From NCBI RefSeq assembly GCF_000003815.2, contig NC_049981.1:1364823-1425303 (forward strand): a stretch of DNA of 60,481 bases, given 5' to 3'. The DNA comes from Branchiostoma floridae. Taxonomy: Eukaryota; Chordata; Leptocardii; Amphioxiformes; Branchiostomatidae. The notes under the pieces are model-generated. The model searched no databases. It had not been told where the DNA came from and saw only the letters and a list, made by a program, of their open reading frames with translations. Below are positions 32,401-41,925 of this stretch, piece by piece; the first letter of the stretch is position 1, and every line of letters starts with the position of its first letter. The translations under genes were made by a program, and so were the position numbers.

Positions 32401-35400
32401 AAATGGGAGGAGGCACACAGGAGGTATCTCCTCTTCAGCTGGGCATCCTTCTCTTGTGTTTCTCTCCAGTTTAAACTATTGAACTGAGCTTTTTTTATGA
32501 ACAATTCAATGTTTATACTACAGTCAAGTATCATTTTAAGACATTATAATCTAATTGCTCTTTTTATTAAAGAACCCGTGATGATACAGTTCAGTTTAAA
32601 GTTAATAGATGGCGCTACTGTACTTACTGAACTAATATTTTGAATTGCTTTCCAAACTGCAGCCATCACCCCAGGCCTGTCCATACGGTCCACTGATGTT
32701 GCTCCACCAGAGACCCCACAGAGCGGGGATTCCTCCACGGTCAGCGAGGGGTCTCCGTACAGCGAGCGGTCAGCACCATCCCCGTCTGTTGACCAGGATG
32801 TGGCCAGGATAGAGGCTCATCTGGACAACTGGGCATTGGACCTCAAGAGGGGCATTCTGGTAAGGGCACTCTGACAGTCATAGAAATTTTAGTAATAGAA
32901 AGTATGAAACCTTAGGGAAAAAGGTGTAGTAGTCCTAGACAGAAAAGCAAATGAAAAGGAAAAAAAAAATGTGCCATGCATTCTACTGAATTAGCAATTA
33001 TTGTTATTCACAAAAATGATACATTTGAAAATTTCATGATTCAAAATTTGAGTAGGAATGTACACTACACCTGTCCAGTAACACTGATGATTAAAAATAC
33101 ATGTCATCTTTAACTTGAGGAAAAGAGGGCAAAAAATTGTTGCGTGAAGAAATTTTTTCATTCTCTTTCATGACCAATCAATATATACAATTTATTTTAT
33201 TAAATTACTTTGAACATGCAGGAATATGAAATACAGTTACTGTACTAGATGGTGAATTTGTTTTGAAGTTAAACAAACTTTTTTTATGTCTTTCTCTATT
33301 TTCTGTCCAGGCTGAATTCACGCAGGCCAAGATTGCACTGATTGAGAGACACAGGCAGGAAATGAGAGAAGAGAAGGAAAGGTAGATAAATATCAAGCTG
33401 CAAATTAATTACTTATTGCTTTTTTGTTTCTATTGCATACCCAGTAAACTGTGTCATTGCATGCCAAACCCGAGGTGTTATATATTACATGGAAAGCTGT
33501 CATTAAAAACACCAACATGTCTCTATTTTGTTATATGTCGTTTCAGCTGTACTTTCATTTCACAAAGGCTATTAAAACAGAGATTGGCACCACCCTATAC
33601 AATGTATATGCACTGGTGTGAGAGGGACTTTTTGAATAGATCAATGTTACAAGATTATTTTGATATGACAGATAAACTGAGACTTCTGTTTAGACATGCC
33701 AGAGAAGTGAACCAGCTCCAGAATGAGATCGAGAGTCTGAAGGAACTGCTCCACACGTACGAACAGTCCATCGAGCGGAAGGACCAGGTCATCTCCAACC
33801 TGACCCAGGCACTGCAGAGACAGAAGGAGAAGTTTGACATGCTGAGGGCCATGGTACAGTGGAAACTACGCCATGCAGACGAGAGGAGAGAGGTAAGGAT
33901 GGTTGTACAGTAGTAACCTGGGTGAGACATGCTGAGGGCCATGGTACAGTGGAAACTACGCCATGCAGACGAGAGGAGAGAGGTAAGGATGGTTGTACAG
34001 TAGTAACCTGGGTGAGACATGCTGCGGGCCATGGTACAGTGGAAACTACGCCATGCAGACGAGAGGAGAGAGGTAAGGATGGTTGTACAGTAGTAACCTG
34101 GGTGAGACATGCTGAGGGCCATGGTACAGTGGAAACTACGCCATGCAGACGAGAGGAGAGAGGTAAGGATGGTTGTACAGTAGTAACCTGGGTGAGACAT
34201 GCTGAGGGCCATGGTACAGTGGAAACTACGCCATGCAGACGAGAGGAGAGAGGTAAGGATGGTTGTACAGTAGTAACCTGGGTGAGACATGCTGAGGGCC
34301 ATGGTACAGTGGAAACTACGCCATGCAGACGAGAGGAGAGAGGTAAGGATGGTTGTACAGTAGTAACCTGGGTGAGACATGCTGAGGGCCATGGTACAGT
34401 GGAAACTACGCCATGCAGACGAGAGGAGAGAGGTAAGGATGGTTGTACAGTAGTAACCTGGGTGAGACATGCTGCGGGCCATGGTACAGTGGAAACTACG
34501 CCATGCAGACGAGAGGAGAGAGGTAAGGATGGTTGTACAGTAGTAACCTGGGTGAGACATGCTGAGGGCCATGGTACAGTGGAAACTACGCCATGCAGAC
34601 GAGAGGAGAGAGGTAAGGATGGTTGTACAGTAGTAACCTGGATGGGACATGCTGAGGGCCATGGTGCAGTGGAAACTACGCCATGCAGACGAGAGGAGAG
34701 AGGTAAGAAGGCTTGTAGTTGTACTGAGGCAAGATATTGTCACTCACCCTATCACACACTCAGTATATTCCGGATCATTGTCTCAGCGGCTATTCCCATC
34801 TCATAACTAAGATGTATTTGCACGTACATTGTACATGTAGACACAGTGGTTTGGGTGGCAGGGTAGGAGCGACACCCGACATTACATTAGTCAGTAAGTC
34901 AAGTCAGTAGACTGATAGTAGATGTCTTGGCTTCATGGCCAAACCTGCCACACGTGAGTGAATCAAAGCTTGCTTGGTGTCGAAGTGGTCATCTTGAAAA
35001 TGTGATGATAACCTGTTATGTAATTTCAGTAATGGTAGATAATAGATAAATTAGGCATTTAGATTGAAATCCTGTCTTGTTTTCAGGTGATTGATGGTTG
35101 AATCTGTATATTTTTGACAAATAAAAACTGTGTTTCTTCATTACTCTCACCTCTCAAATAAACGTACCGGTACGTTTATTTTTTTCCGCCTCAAAATCCA
35201 CCCGGTACGTCCTTATTTTAGACGGTACGTTTATTTTTTTTTCAAATTGGGGCTTTCTTTACTAACCAGGGACCCCAAAAATATTGAAAGTTTGGTATTT
35301 TCTGCCCATATTTCCGTGGTATTTTTGCTTAAAATTCACTATTTTTCGGACGAGGTAGCGCGGATTTCCCTGCCGCTAGCGCTATGACCCAAACATAAAG

Positions 35401-36688
35401 GGATGCGTACCGGTACGCAGGACCGGTTCTGGACTTGCAAAAACGTTTCGGTTCAGGTCCAAAAATACTGGAACACAAGTGATTCAGTACTGGACTCGTT
35501 AAAAAACATATCCTGTACGTTTTAGACCATCTTTAACCTTCCAAAAATCTTGAAATTTGCGCTGAACAAAGACGAAAACATCGAGGTCACATGCTACACA
35601 CACCGTCATTTACTTCCGTAAATTCTCTATCAAAACACAGAAATTAACCACCAACCAAACAAATTAAAAAGTTACCAATACTTTTCCACTATTTTTCACC
35701 CGTAGTCAACTTGTTTTAATGTTCCAGCAACGAAAAAATCCTTCCAAAACAAAGCACAGCGTTCAATCGGCTCGAAAACATCCGCCATGTTGGATTCATC
35801 AACTCACGCCGAATCTCGCGGTAATGCTCGAGAGAATATATATTTTCTGCAGTACCGGTATTTCTCGATAGGGGGCAGTCTCTATAACCTCCTTGGTTTC
35901 TGCAACATTGAAAATAGCACAAGTGGTGAATAAGGTATTCTAAGTTGGAATGTTTCTTCAAAATGTTATTTTGTAACCATGATTATAGAGTAAACTTCTT
36001 TTTTTATTTCTTCAATCTTTATTTTCATTCATTTTTTTACTTTTATTTTGATCTTTGTTGATGGTGTTACACTCAGATAAAGAAAATACAGTATGTGCAA
36101 TAACATAGGAATTATTCTGTTCATTATTTATACAATTAACTGATATGGTACCGAGGCATAAATAAATAAAAAGAGCCTACCTGCTTATCATCTTCTCTTG
36201 GACTGAAGTAGCATGGACACAGTTTACATGTCAATTTGGTATTTTTCCGGGGGGTAATTTTATTCCAGGGGGTACTTTTATTAGATTTTGAAGATTTGTC
36301 CGGGGGGTACTTTTATTCCAGGGGGTACTTCTATTTGAGAGGTGAGAGTAGATAATAGATAAATTAGGCATTTGAGTAACCATTTAGGTTGAAATCCTGT
36401 CTTGTTTTCAGGTGATTGATGGTTGAATCTGTATATTTTTGACAAATAAAAACCGTGTTTCTTCATTTTAAAAAAAGACATTTGTACAGTATATCTTTTT
36501 GTTGTTGCTCAAGTTCTCGGCTTATAATGATGTATGTCGTTACTATTCTTTAGGCCTTTGCGAGTAACCTTGCTCGTAAGCACTACGAGCAGAAGATCTC
36601 GTCCCGTGTGTGGGCGGCGTGGCACGGCATCATCGAGGCCAAGTGGAGACAGCGCGTAGAGCGGGCGTGTCAGGCCAAGGCCCAGGAG
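26297..36688 (+). CDS. POC5: POC5 centriolar protein, seven coding exons, 3' part missing
   Basis: Coding exons: 26297-26433, 27142-27239, 27765-27944, 32663-32859, 33311-33381, 33694-33892, 36554-36688. All junctions are GT-AG and phase-compatible; joined length is 339 codons, cut by a gap. POC5 binds centrin and builds the inner scaffold of centrioles. Evidence: [13 protein letters not shown] near the N-terminus, matching a conserved vertebrate POC5 block; a coiled coil ([14 protein letters not shown] ... [16 protein letters not shown]); and the conserved RVWAAWHG...[11 protein letters not shown] segment. Vertebrate POC5 is about 575 residues, so roughly the last 40% is absent. Start ATG 26297 (a second ATG follows at once) is preceded by an in-frame TAA at 26273. 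Two exons have tandemly repeated 3' ends. Confidence 0.92.
26389..26535 (+). repeat. 87-bp exon-end/donor duplication, 2 copies (POC5)
   Basis: GGAACTGCTGAGATATG at 26389 recurs as GGAACTACTGAGATATG at 26476. The copy includes the rest of the exon end, the donor (now AAG|GTTTGT at 26520) and following intron bases. The second copy differs by few substitutions and has no good acceptor of its own. Confidence 0.9.
27142..27239 (+). CDS. POC5: POC5 exon with tandem acceptors 12 bp apart
   Basis: Encodes (SLLP)[16 protein letters not shown]... and ends TCATCAG|GTAAGT, phase 1. Two acceptors are usable in frame: CCATTTTAG (exon from 27142) and CTTCTTCCCAG (exon from 27154). They differ by four residues, so both give readable protein. 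Confidence 0.8.
27765..27944 (+). CDS. POC5: POC5 exon (Pro/Ser/Thr-rich linker)
   Basis: Bounded by acceptor CACAATGCAG and donor TCAG|GTGAGG; phase 1 in, phase 1 out. Encodes [20 protein letters not shown] and a proline-rich stretch. Its identity rests on phase and position between recognisable POC5 exons. Confidence 0.75.
28012..28917. other. POC5 intron sequence, no feature recognised
   Basis: Non-coding on both strands as far as I can see. It contains AT-rich tracts, a T-run at 28731-28742 and the likely 3' flank of the antisense ankyrin gene. No transposon ends recognised. Confidence 0.4.
28918..30147 (-). CDS. Ankyrin-repeat half of a death-domain/ankyrin protein
   Basis: About 409 residues ending in FEYG-stop. 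A short acidic N-terminal part ([18 protein letters not shown]) is followed by about eight ankyrin repeats with clear consensus pieces ([68 protein letters not shown]). One repeat pair is split by a ~45-residue insert. There is no ATG at its start. The frame directly overlaps the end of the death-domain frame (30137-31516); one base fewer in the T6 run at 30149-30154 would join them. Likely an adaptor of the innate-immune or cell-death type, in the cytosol. It lies antisense in a POC5 intron. Confidence 0.85.
   Translation of the reverse strand: MEFKELLTDTSDSELEEESAKVIEEVLGKGKLSQRILGERDEYETDKDEETSRRSEELKDTWKDALLRITAWTGDEDKVKTLLQAGVQVNTVNSDGETPLWDAVKGGHTNIVSLLLQAGANTDTADKNGSTPLLLATSLGYRAVCKALIHGNADVNTADRQQRTPLEMAIRNTDWPLLTTLIHAGADVNKTPGTFGDPSPLSLSVKELMCFEKGIGSDRSPSFEEDHSGEWFPEWYERVSIFEALVRAGAKINSTDKLDQTLLLSACEEGCDKTVKLLLDNGADADKLDSKGRTPLCVAAQKGHAKIVSILTQEDADLNKADTEQKTPLWIAARKGHVKIVKTLVEAGADISLQDNTGMTPLHAAFQMKQHAVVSMLAKHAFRIQYAERDRKTNEKSPGFHTTEDFEYG
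30137..31516 (-). CDS. Death-domain half of a death-domain/ankyrin protein
   Basis: 459 residues from ATG 31516. Residues ~8-82 form a death domain: [20 protein letters not shown], then [20 protein letters not shown] and [14 protein letters not shown], the pattern of helices 2-6 with the typical W and the AT..L..AL...GR.DL ending. A basic Lys/Ser/Thr linker and a helical region (~160-330) follow, then an acidic region with [13 protein letters not shown], echoing [13 protein letters not shown] in the second frame. The frame runs out at TAA just after a poly-T run, most likely a one-base indel (error, allele or real mutation). Together the halves would be ~865 residues without an intron. Death domains mediate homotypic signalling contacts; the partner is unknown. 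Confidence 0.85.
   Translation of the reverse strand: MDAAFRIVQNYLGEDSIHLALWLELAFVDIQEIRRETNLRWQSRMVLEKWRQQHGKEATVEKLLEALRGVGRQDLEEKVKEELYPKTAHSQSQVKLEGNYTSSRNQGTSIGTSLQNKENITKPKTKRKNSKPKRFATGQNSTSKSSCRKSISENLSSIKVKHLEFAVNAVKGFQFAKQMHLQCCYLRIEAFSTQLKDIQSDADRLEKEARDQISQFYNANKDLCKAAIMKVFKGHKVLRNDLEIAKMWPSSIYVQTILKTEECVTALNEYQESGQLATDLQHEFENIGFCCPLQVAALSTEQLEREVAVIVEKAMDMLSETDDKQRDVSNTDYLTTSPSNQIAKDEDHVDSYILYIEESDSLEHDVLQRNACEEYDDEVFKVIEEVSRELTGKTSQEETSMERRTLDQDIRTAKQAWDDQDDSEEINKALKMARDMTADLNIPLGTYGPFCKVRMFFGV
31517..32662. other. Upstream flank of the antisense gene; POC5 intron
   Basis: No coding sequence recognised. The minus-strand promoter of the death-domain gene should be here, but I see no convincing core element. 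A TACTAGTA octamer is near 32096. Confidence 0.35.
32663..32859 (+). CDS. POC5: POC5 exon (Ser/Pro-rich to pre-coiled-coil)
   Basis: Acceptor CCAAACTGCAG, donor CTG|GTAAGG, phase 1 in and 0 out. Ends [17 protein letters not shown], which aligns with the 'NVLDLWSSGLK' region of vertebrate POC5. Confidence 0.85.
33311..33381 (+). CDS. POC5: POC5 exon (start of coiled coil)
   Basis: Acceptor TTCTGTCCAG, donor AAAG|GTAGAT. Encodes [20 protein letters not shown], corresponding to the vertebrate 'FIDWHRMEMRKEKEK' block. Phase 0 in, 2 out. Confidence 0.85.
33694..33892 (+). CDS. POC5: POC5 coiled-coil exon
   Basis: Acceptor CTTCTGTTTAG, donor GAGAGAG|GTAAGG at 33893, phase 2 in, 0 out. Encodes [20 protein letters not shown] ... 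[20 protein letters not shown]. Only the first of ten tandem donors keeps the protein open: reading on in this frame meets TAG within seven codons. Confidence 0.9.
33836..34705 (+). repeat. 90-bp minisatellite repeating the POC5 exon end and donor, 10 copies
   Basis: Units start with GACATGCTG at 33836 and every 90 bp to 34646. Each contains the last 57 exonic bases, the donor GAG|GTAAGG and ~33 intron bases. Copies are nearly identical; two have GCTGCGGG for GCTGAGGG, and the last departs with GATGGGACATG and GGTAAGAAGG. Ten potential 5' splice sites therefore follow one acceptor. Near-identity implies recent or ongoing slippage or unequal exchange. Confidence 0.97.
35033..35143 (+). repeat. 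Left copy of a ~110-bp direct repeat flanking an inserted element
   Basis: AATAGATAAATTAGGCATTT to TTTGACAAATAAAAACTG recurs at 36349-36470. The pair probably is an older tandem duplication split by the element between them. POC5 intron. Confidence 0.8.
35144..36348 (+). mobile_element. 1.2-kb inverted-repeat DNA element with TA flanks
   Basis: Begins CTCTCACCTCTCAAATA and ends with the complement (TATTTGAGAGGTGAGAG), with TA on both sides, suggesting a Tc1/mariner-type target duplication. Subterminal GGTACGTTTATT-like words are repeated at both ends. A fragment of the hAT-like GGATGCGTACC family lies at ~35396-35540. No transposase frame. Confidence 0.7.
36349..36470 (+). repeat. Right copy of the ~110-bp direct repeat
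   Basis: Nearly identical to 35033-35143 except for a ~14-base difference near GAGTAACCATTTAGG. Confidence 0.8.
36554..36688 (+). CDS. POC5: POC5 exon, truncated by gap
   Basis: Acceptor CTATTCTTTAG, phase 0. Encodes [20 protein letters not shown], then [20 protein letters not shown] and AKAQE, aligning well with the vertebrate segment ending VERACQARAEE. No donor is seen; the sequence runs directly into N. Confidence 0.92.
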
Positions 36689-36788
36689 NNNNNNNNNNNN
36701 NNNNNNNNNNNNNNNNNNNNNNNNNNNNNNNNNNNNNNNNNNNNNNNNNNNNNNNNNNNNNNNNNNNNNNNNNNNNNNNNNNNNNNNN
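36689..36788. other. Assembly gap (100 N) inside POC5
   Basis: Cuts a POC5 exon. No later POC5 exon is found in the window, so the gap may be much larger than drawn or the scaffold join may be wrong. Confidence 0.99.
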
Positions 36789-37797
36789 ATTTTTAAAAAT
36801 CGGCGAAAATAACACAACAGTGCCACAGTGAACTAACCCTGCAGTGCCGCACCGGTGCCCCAAGTGCAGTGCGATACCATCTGTCGATGTGTGTCACAGC
36901 CCATAGAAGCACCATCTTCAGAGGAAGTCAAACCTTTCAAAAAAGTGAAGGTTTTATTTTACTTTGTTCGGAAGGTGTGAAAAGATAAGAACACGTGTTT
37001 ATGCTCCAAAATTAATCTCCTGTGCTCCTAACTCTTGTCAATATCTGTATGGTTGTGAAACTGGACAAATATAGCCGATATGCCGAAAAGGATTCTTTCA
37101 ATTGAAAGATGAATCATTGGAGAAAGTCAGCGCTTTTATCATTTCCTACGAAAAAAAAGGTGCATGTCTTTAGAACAAAACATCACATGAAAACTCTGGC
37201 ATCTCATTGTAAGCTTTGTTTGCACAGCATCGATGTCACGGTGTCAAGGACCTAGCTACCGTCTAACCTAAAAAAATTGTTGTCAATATATGCATAATCT
37301 GACAAGGCATCGATGAGGTGTGACCAAATAAAACACCTACCTGACCCCGCCTTTTATCTCGACACAAAAGACGATACAATTAACTCTTCGCCCCAGGTAA
37401 CAGCTTTACTTGGAAAGCCTACGACCAGATAGAGGCATTTTTTCGCTTTCAAAAGTGGGCAGACCCTCAGAATTTTGACAGCTATGGCCCATCAGTCACA
37501 TTCACTCCGAGATATTTTTTTTACTACGCTCGGTCTCAGCTTTCCGGATGCCGGGCTGCATTTCCAAATGCCCTCCACTTCGTCCTGCATGCAGACATCA
37601 TGTGGATCGCTTGAGGACGCTTTTGTTACATCGTGCATTGCGAAATGTTTCTGCGGGGCAGTAGTGGAGGGGAAGCGCGTTAAAATGCATGTCTGACGTC
37701 TGAAATCTACAAGAGCATAAAACTGCAGGGCTAGTTCACTGCGGCACTGTTGTGTCATTTTCGCCGATTTTTTAATAATTTAGATATTGCGAAATTT
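36789..37797 (+). mobile_element. Inverted-repeat DNA element, left end lost in gap
   Basis: AAATCGGCGAAAATAACAC at the left pairs with GTGTCATTTTCGCCGATTTT near 37750; the complementarity extends about 50 bp through the CAGTGAACTA..CCTGCAG block. The same terminal block recurs at 59550-59645. The interior has no long reading frame. Superfamily undetermined. Confidence 0.65.
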
Positions 37798-38189
37798 GGA
37801 AAAGAGGAAGACAGTGAAAAAGGTGGGAAGATAACAAGAATGGGCCGGGTTGAGCCTTAGTAGATGCAGCTATGACAACGTCCGAGGAAATAGTTAGTAG
37901 GGGGAGGACGATGGTCGCGGTGATCTTTGTGTTCGCAGAGCTCGTTACCAAGTCGCCTGCAGATCGTGCAGATCGTGCAAATCGGATGGTGAACGGCCGT
38001 CAGTCGGGCGACATTCGCCCGACTAACGTATGTCTGCAAATATTGAATTTCTTTAAATGTAAGGATAATTCTAACATTGTGGCCTCTGTGGTAGTATGTT
38101 GACTGGCTTTGTGACAGACTTTCTTTTCTTTCGGCATTTCTAGTATACCCGCGCATTCCATTACTTGATTAAATATTTGTGTATATAGT
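37798..38189. other. Repeat-like sequence with a strong hairpin
   Basis: AGTCGGGCGA-cat-TCGCCCGACT (about 37999-38021) is a perfect 10-bp stem. Nearby short direct repeats (GCAGATCGTGCAGATCGTGC) occur. No gene recognised. Confidence 0.5.
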
Positions 38190-38560
38190 GTTTGTATATA
38201 TACAAAGATTCGGGAGACGTAGTGCGTCAGCCTAGTTGTGCGAGCACGCTACATAAAGTGTGATGTTTTTAACGATGAGGTAAAGAACGAAAAAAAACAG
38301 GTTTACCATCGAATGACCTTTTAGTGCAAGCTGTCCAACGTTCTGCGGGTAAAGCGTTTGATTTCACCAGAGCTACTGCGGGCTGAAAAGGTTAGAAATT
38401 GGACAGATGCGTCACTAAAGATTGCGAAAAAGTATTCTACCAGGTCAGTAAGGCCATGCCGGTTTGGTTATATAGATGAAATCCGCACGTGTATGGATTT
38501 TTTCTCGTTTCAAAATGAAAAAAAAAATTCGATCGTACTTTTTTACAGAGTACAGTTCCA
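38190..38560 (+). repeat. Dispersed repeat, copy 1
   Basis: About 360 bp that recurs at 41308-41660 with few changes, including GTGCAAGCTGTCCAACGTTC. A diverged third copy lies at ~38870-39040. Short frames starting MISPELLRAEKV occur in both copies but end in unrelated sequence; no domain is recognised. Confidence 0.8.
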
Positions 38561-38649
38561 TCCTCCGTAGTGACCACTGCTACGTGGGATGATACTCAAG
38601 CTAAGAGTACAGTGCGTTGTACAGAAAAATCACAAGGCTACAAATATTC

Positions 38650-39094
38650 ACCCAGTTTCCCTTTACCATAGCTAAAACGCATAAAAATGTTACCATGACG
38701 ATCGCCTGAACCGGTGAATTTGGTCCAGTGTACGCACGCGTTTTCGGAGTTGACTTGGAGTACACTGCGTGTCGTCACTTAAGTTTCTATTAAAATTTGC
38801 ACGCCATAATGCGCCAGGAAAATTGGACGAACTGGCTATTAGAGATGATATCAACAGAAACGAGATAAAACATGGTCATCATAGAATGACATTAAAAATA
38901 GTGCAAGCTTCCCAACGATCGGTGTGTAAAGGTTGTTTCTAAAGTTTTCACCAGATGTTAAGTACTGCGGGCTGAAAAATTAGTTACAAAATGGAGAAAT
39001 ACGTCACTAAAGATAAGTAAACGGAAAAGTGTTCCATCTGGTATTAGAATCTTCTTCAGGATCTTATTTACTGCATGCGTCCTCATTTATTTCA
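38650..39094 (+). repeat. Linked dispersed repeat and diverged copy
   Basis: 38680-38785 (CGCGTTTTCGGAGTTGACTT) resembles 40915-41025 (CGCGTTTTCGGAGTCGACTT). 38870-39040 is a diverged version of the 38190-38560 repeat. Together they show a patchwork of repeated units around the gaps. Confidence 0.6.
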
Positions 39095-39194
39095 NNNNNN
39101 NNNNNNNNNNNNNNNNNNNNNNNNNNNNNNNNNNNNNNNNNNNNNNNNNNNNNNNNNNNNNNNNNNNNNNNNNNNNNNNNNNNNNNNNNNNNNN
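39095..39194. other. Assembly gap (100 N)
   Basis: Gap of unknown size within the repeat patchwork between POC5 and ZWILCH. Confidence 0.99.
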
Positions 39195-40802
39195 TGAAAG
39201 GTCTAGCTTTTATGAACTTATGTACCTTATCCGATTCATTTGTTTACGTAATCGCCTTACACAGTCCTTTGTAGAGAACGGACAAAACGCCTTGCGATCA
39301 TTCTACCAGTGAAACATGTGGCTCATCGGAAATTTTCTAAAGAAAATGTTTTTTTAATGATTCGTGTGTCATTTGGTAATGCTGCGTTACATTTAAAAAA
39401 AAAAATCGGCATTCAGACAAACAGTCCAAAATGCGACGCAGAAATTATATACTGACAAAGGGTGACCTAAATTCCCCTATAATTACTAGCCTTTCATTAC
39501 GCTAGCGCTAGCCACGCGCAGATTTGAGAAATCCGCAATCTCCTATTAGATTCGCAATGATCTCGTCTGTCCTCCTAAATAACCCCTAACAATTGTCGGG
39601 AGACCATGTTTGGCTATGTGTAAACGGAGCTTTAATAATAGTCTGATTCAACCGTGCTTTCCAAGCAAGAAATACACGTTATGGAAACATGAAGGGCCAG
39701 AGATATGGAATGTGACCATTTTTGTGTTGTTGAAATCAATTTTGGTACACATCGCAGTCCTTTATCTGACTCTGAAAAAAAAAAAACATCTTAGCGGACA
39801 TGATACCACCAATGACAGGGTCTCATTTGCCGACCAGGACCCTGTTTGACTTTTTGCGGGCGCGATCGTGAAACATGAAAGTGTGCCAAATCTTTTTTCT
39901 TCTTAAACAAGGTTGTTTGTGGCACGGAAAAGTGTGATTTTATGTAAAAAATATTGAAACGCTTTTGCCTAATGTTCAGGAATGACAACTTCAGATAAGG
40001 ACTGACCTACTTTCACCTGTAATTACTGATGTGTGTTCTCAACGCCATACATATATATATATATATATATAGCTATAACTAGCAACAATATGGCTGGTCA
40101 TGGCATAGACATAGCCCATCCTTCTTGGTACGATGGAAGTATTTAAGATATCAAGGTAGAAGCGAGTTTAAGAAAAAGAAGAATTCTCCACACTGATAGT
40201 ATTCAGAATTCGCTCTGACATGATAAACCGGTTGTACAGCCTCAGGGTACATGCAGAAAGGCTTATCAGGATGACGGTACCTGTAGACTTACATGTCGCA
40301 GTTTCATCAAACGAAGTTTTTGGGGCAAGTAAGCAAGTAATTTTTGCACATCTGAGTCCATGGCTACGGTTTAAGAAGTAGAGGCCTATCCCAGGATTCC
40401 CAGGACTTTGGAAAGTTGGATTCTTCAAGTAGATGCGAGCGCACCGCCTGTCACACTAATAATGACGAGATAATTAGAAGACATGGCCTTTCTGTCTTCG
40501 TTCCTTCTTGGAAAGACCCCTTGGTGTCAGCCTCTTCGCAGGCTCTATGAGACAGACCTTTTTTTTTACTGATTGCAAATCAGTTCTACTGCGCTCGGTC
40601 TCTATTGCACCTGATTAATTATTGCCAACATCAGTAAAGAAAATGGGAAAATAAAAAATAGAAACTGAGCCCACCATGCGAGCAGAACCGATATGCCATC
40701 ATACAAAGGGCCCTCCTCACATAGCCTGCTAGGTAGGCTACTTCTGTGGCTGAACACTTTATAAGCACGTCCCGAGTGCGGTTGTGCCTCATTTTACTCT
40801 GC
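39195..40802. other. Repeat patchwork, no gene recognised
   Basis: Contains related segments (GTGACCTAAATTCCCC near 39463 and TGACCTACTTTCACC near 40004) and an (AT)n run near 40053. No exons matching POC5 or ZWILCH were found on either strand. Confidence 0.4.
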
Positions 40803-40902
40803 NNNNNNNNNNNNNNNNNNNNNNNNNNNNNNNNNNNNNNNNNNNNNNNNNNNNNNNNNNNNNNNNNNNNNNNNNNNNNNNNNNNNNNNNNNNNNNNNNN
40901 NN
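40803..40902. other. Assembly gap (100 N)
   Basis: Gap of unknown size within the repeat patchwork. Confidence 0.99.
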
Positions 40903-41307
40903 CAGTTACTTGTATCATAGCTAAACGCCACAAACTTTGAATGTGAGAATCGCTTGAACCAGTGAAATTGGTTTGGTGTACGCGCGCGTTTTCGGAGTCG
41001 ACTTGGAGTACGCTCCGCAGAAGTCCGACTCGGTGGAGTCTGTGTGAATAGAATTTTAGGGTACTCAAGTACCCTTCTCCCCGACTCGACGTAACTTCGG
41101 AACGGTCGTCTTGCTGGGGGTTGGGGGTTTTGGGGTGCTAACCTGGATACCAGACTGTTACAGGGGACTACAACAAGTTAACTCCTCGGCTCTGGGGCCG
41201 ACATGCCCCCGAGGAAATTATTCTACAACAGACCCCCTGAGTTTAAACGTCCTACCTGTCCATACAACGGCATACATGTCCACTGCACTATGGAAACGAC
41301 TTGTGTT

Positions 41308-41660
41308 TGTATATATACAAAGATTCGGGCGCCGTAGCGCGTCAGGAAAGTTGTGCGAGCACGCTACATTAAGTGTGATGTTTTTAACGATGAGGTAAAC
41401 AACGAAAAAAACAGGTTTACCATCGAATGACCTTTTAGTGCAAGCTGTCCAACGTTCTGCGGGTAAAGCGTTTGATTTCACCAGAGCTACTGCGGGCTGA
41501 AAAAGTGAGAAATTGGACATATGCGTCACTAAAGATTGCGGAAAAGTATTCTACCGGGCCAGTAAGGCCATGTCGGTTTTGTTATATAGATGAAATCCGC
41601 GCGTGTATCGATTTTCGCTCGTTTCAAAATGAAAAAAAAGTTTTCGATTGTACTTCATGC
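41308..41660 (+). repeat. Dispersed repeat, copy 2
   Basis: Near-copy of 38190-38560, in the same orientation about 3.1 kb away. It differs by scattered substitutions. Confidence 0.8.
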
Positions 41661-41774
41661 AAAGCAGCTACAAAATATATGACGTATGTATCGCAAGACG
41701 GATTATTGAATGTAGAATCCGACAGTCAACTCCAAAGACAAAGACAACAACGCGAAAGAGCAAAATGAAGAATA

Positions 41775-41925
41775 TATTGTGTGGTACACCACGCTCCATG
41801 TGTTTTGCCGTTTGTTTAACCTTCCAGATCGCAATGATTTCGCAATGAAATTGTTTAATTTTTTGGTGGTCGTAGGGTCTTCAAGGGTAAGCCATCCATA
41901 TAATCAAATCAACGTGGTCTGTTTA
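41775..41925 (-). mobile_element. Fragment of a PIF/Harbinger-like MITE
   Basis: CCATCCATATAATCAAATCA near 41890 equals the right end of the complete element at 53196-53660. Inner sequence (GTGTTTTGCCGTTTGTTTAA, CCTTCCAGATCGCAATGA) is a diverged version of its interior. Only one end is present. Confidence 0.6.

Noticed and set aside
33836-34705. CRISPR-like regularly spaced repeats
   Set aside because: Units are contiguous with no variable spacers, and the context is a spliced animal gene.
33655-34806. Long open frames on both strands (315 and 362 residues) with 30-residue repeats
   Set aside because: They arise because the 90-bp minisatellite has a period divisible by three. The true POC5 frame in this array is closed.
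38358-41768. Two related frames beginning MISPELLRAEKVRNW
   Set aside because: They come from the two copies of a dispersed repeat; the frames diverge and stop in different places with no domain.
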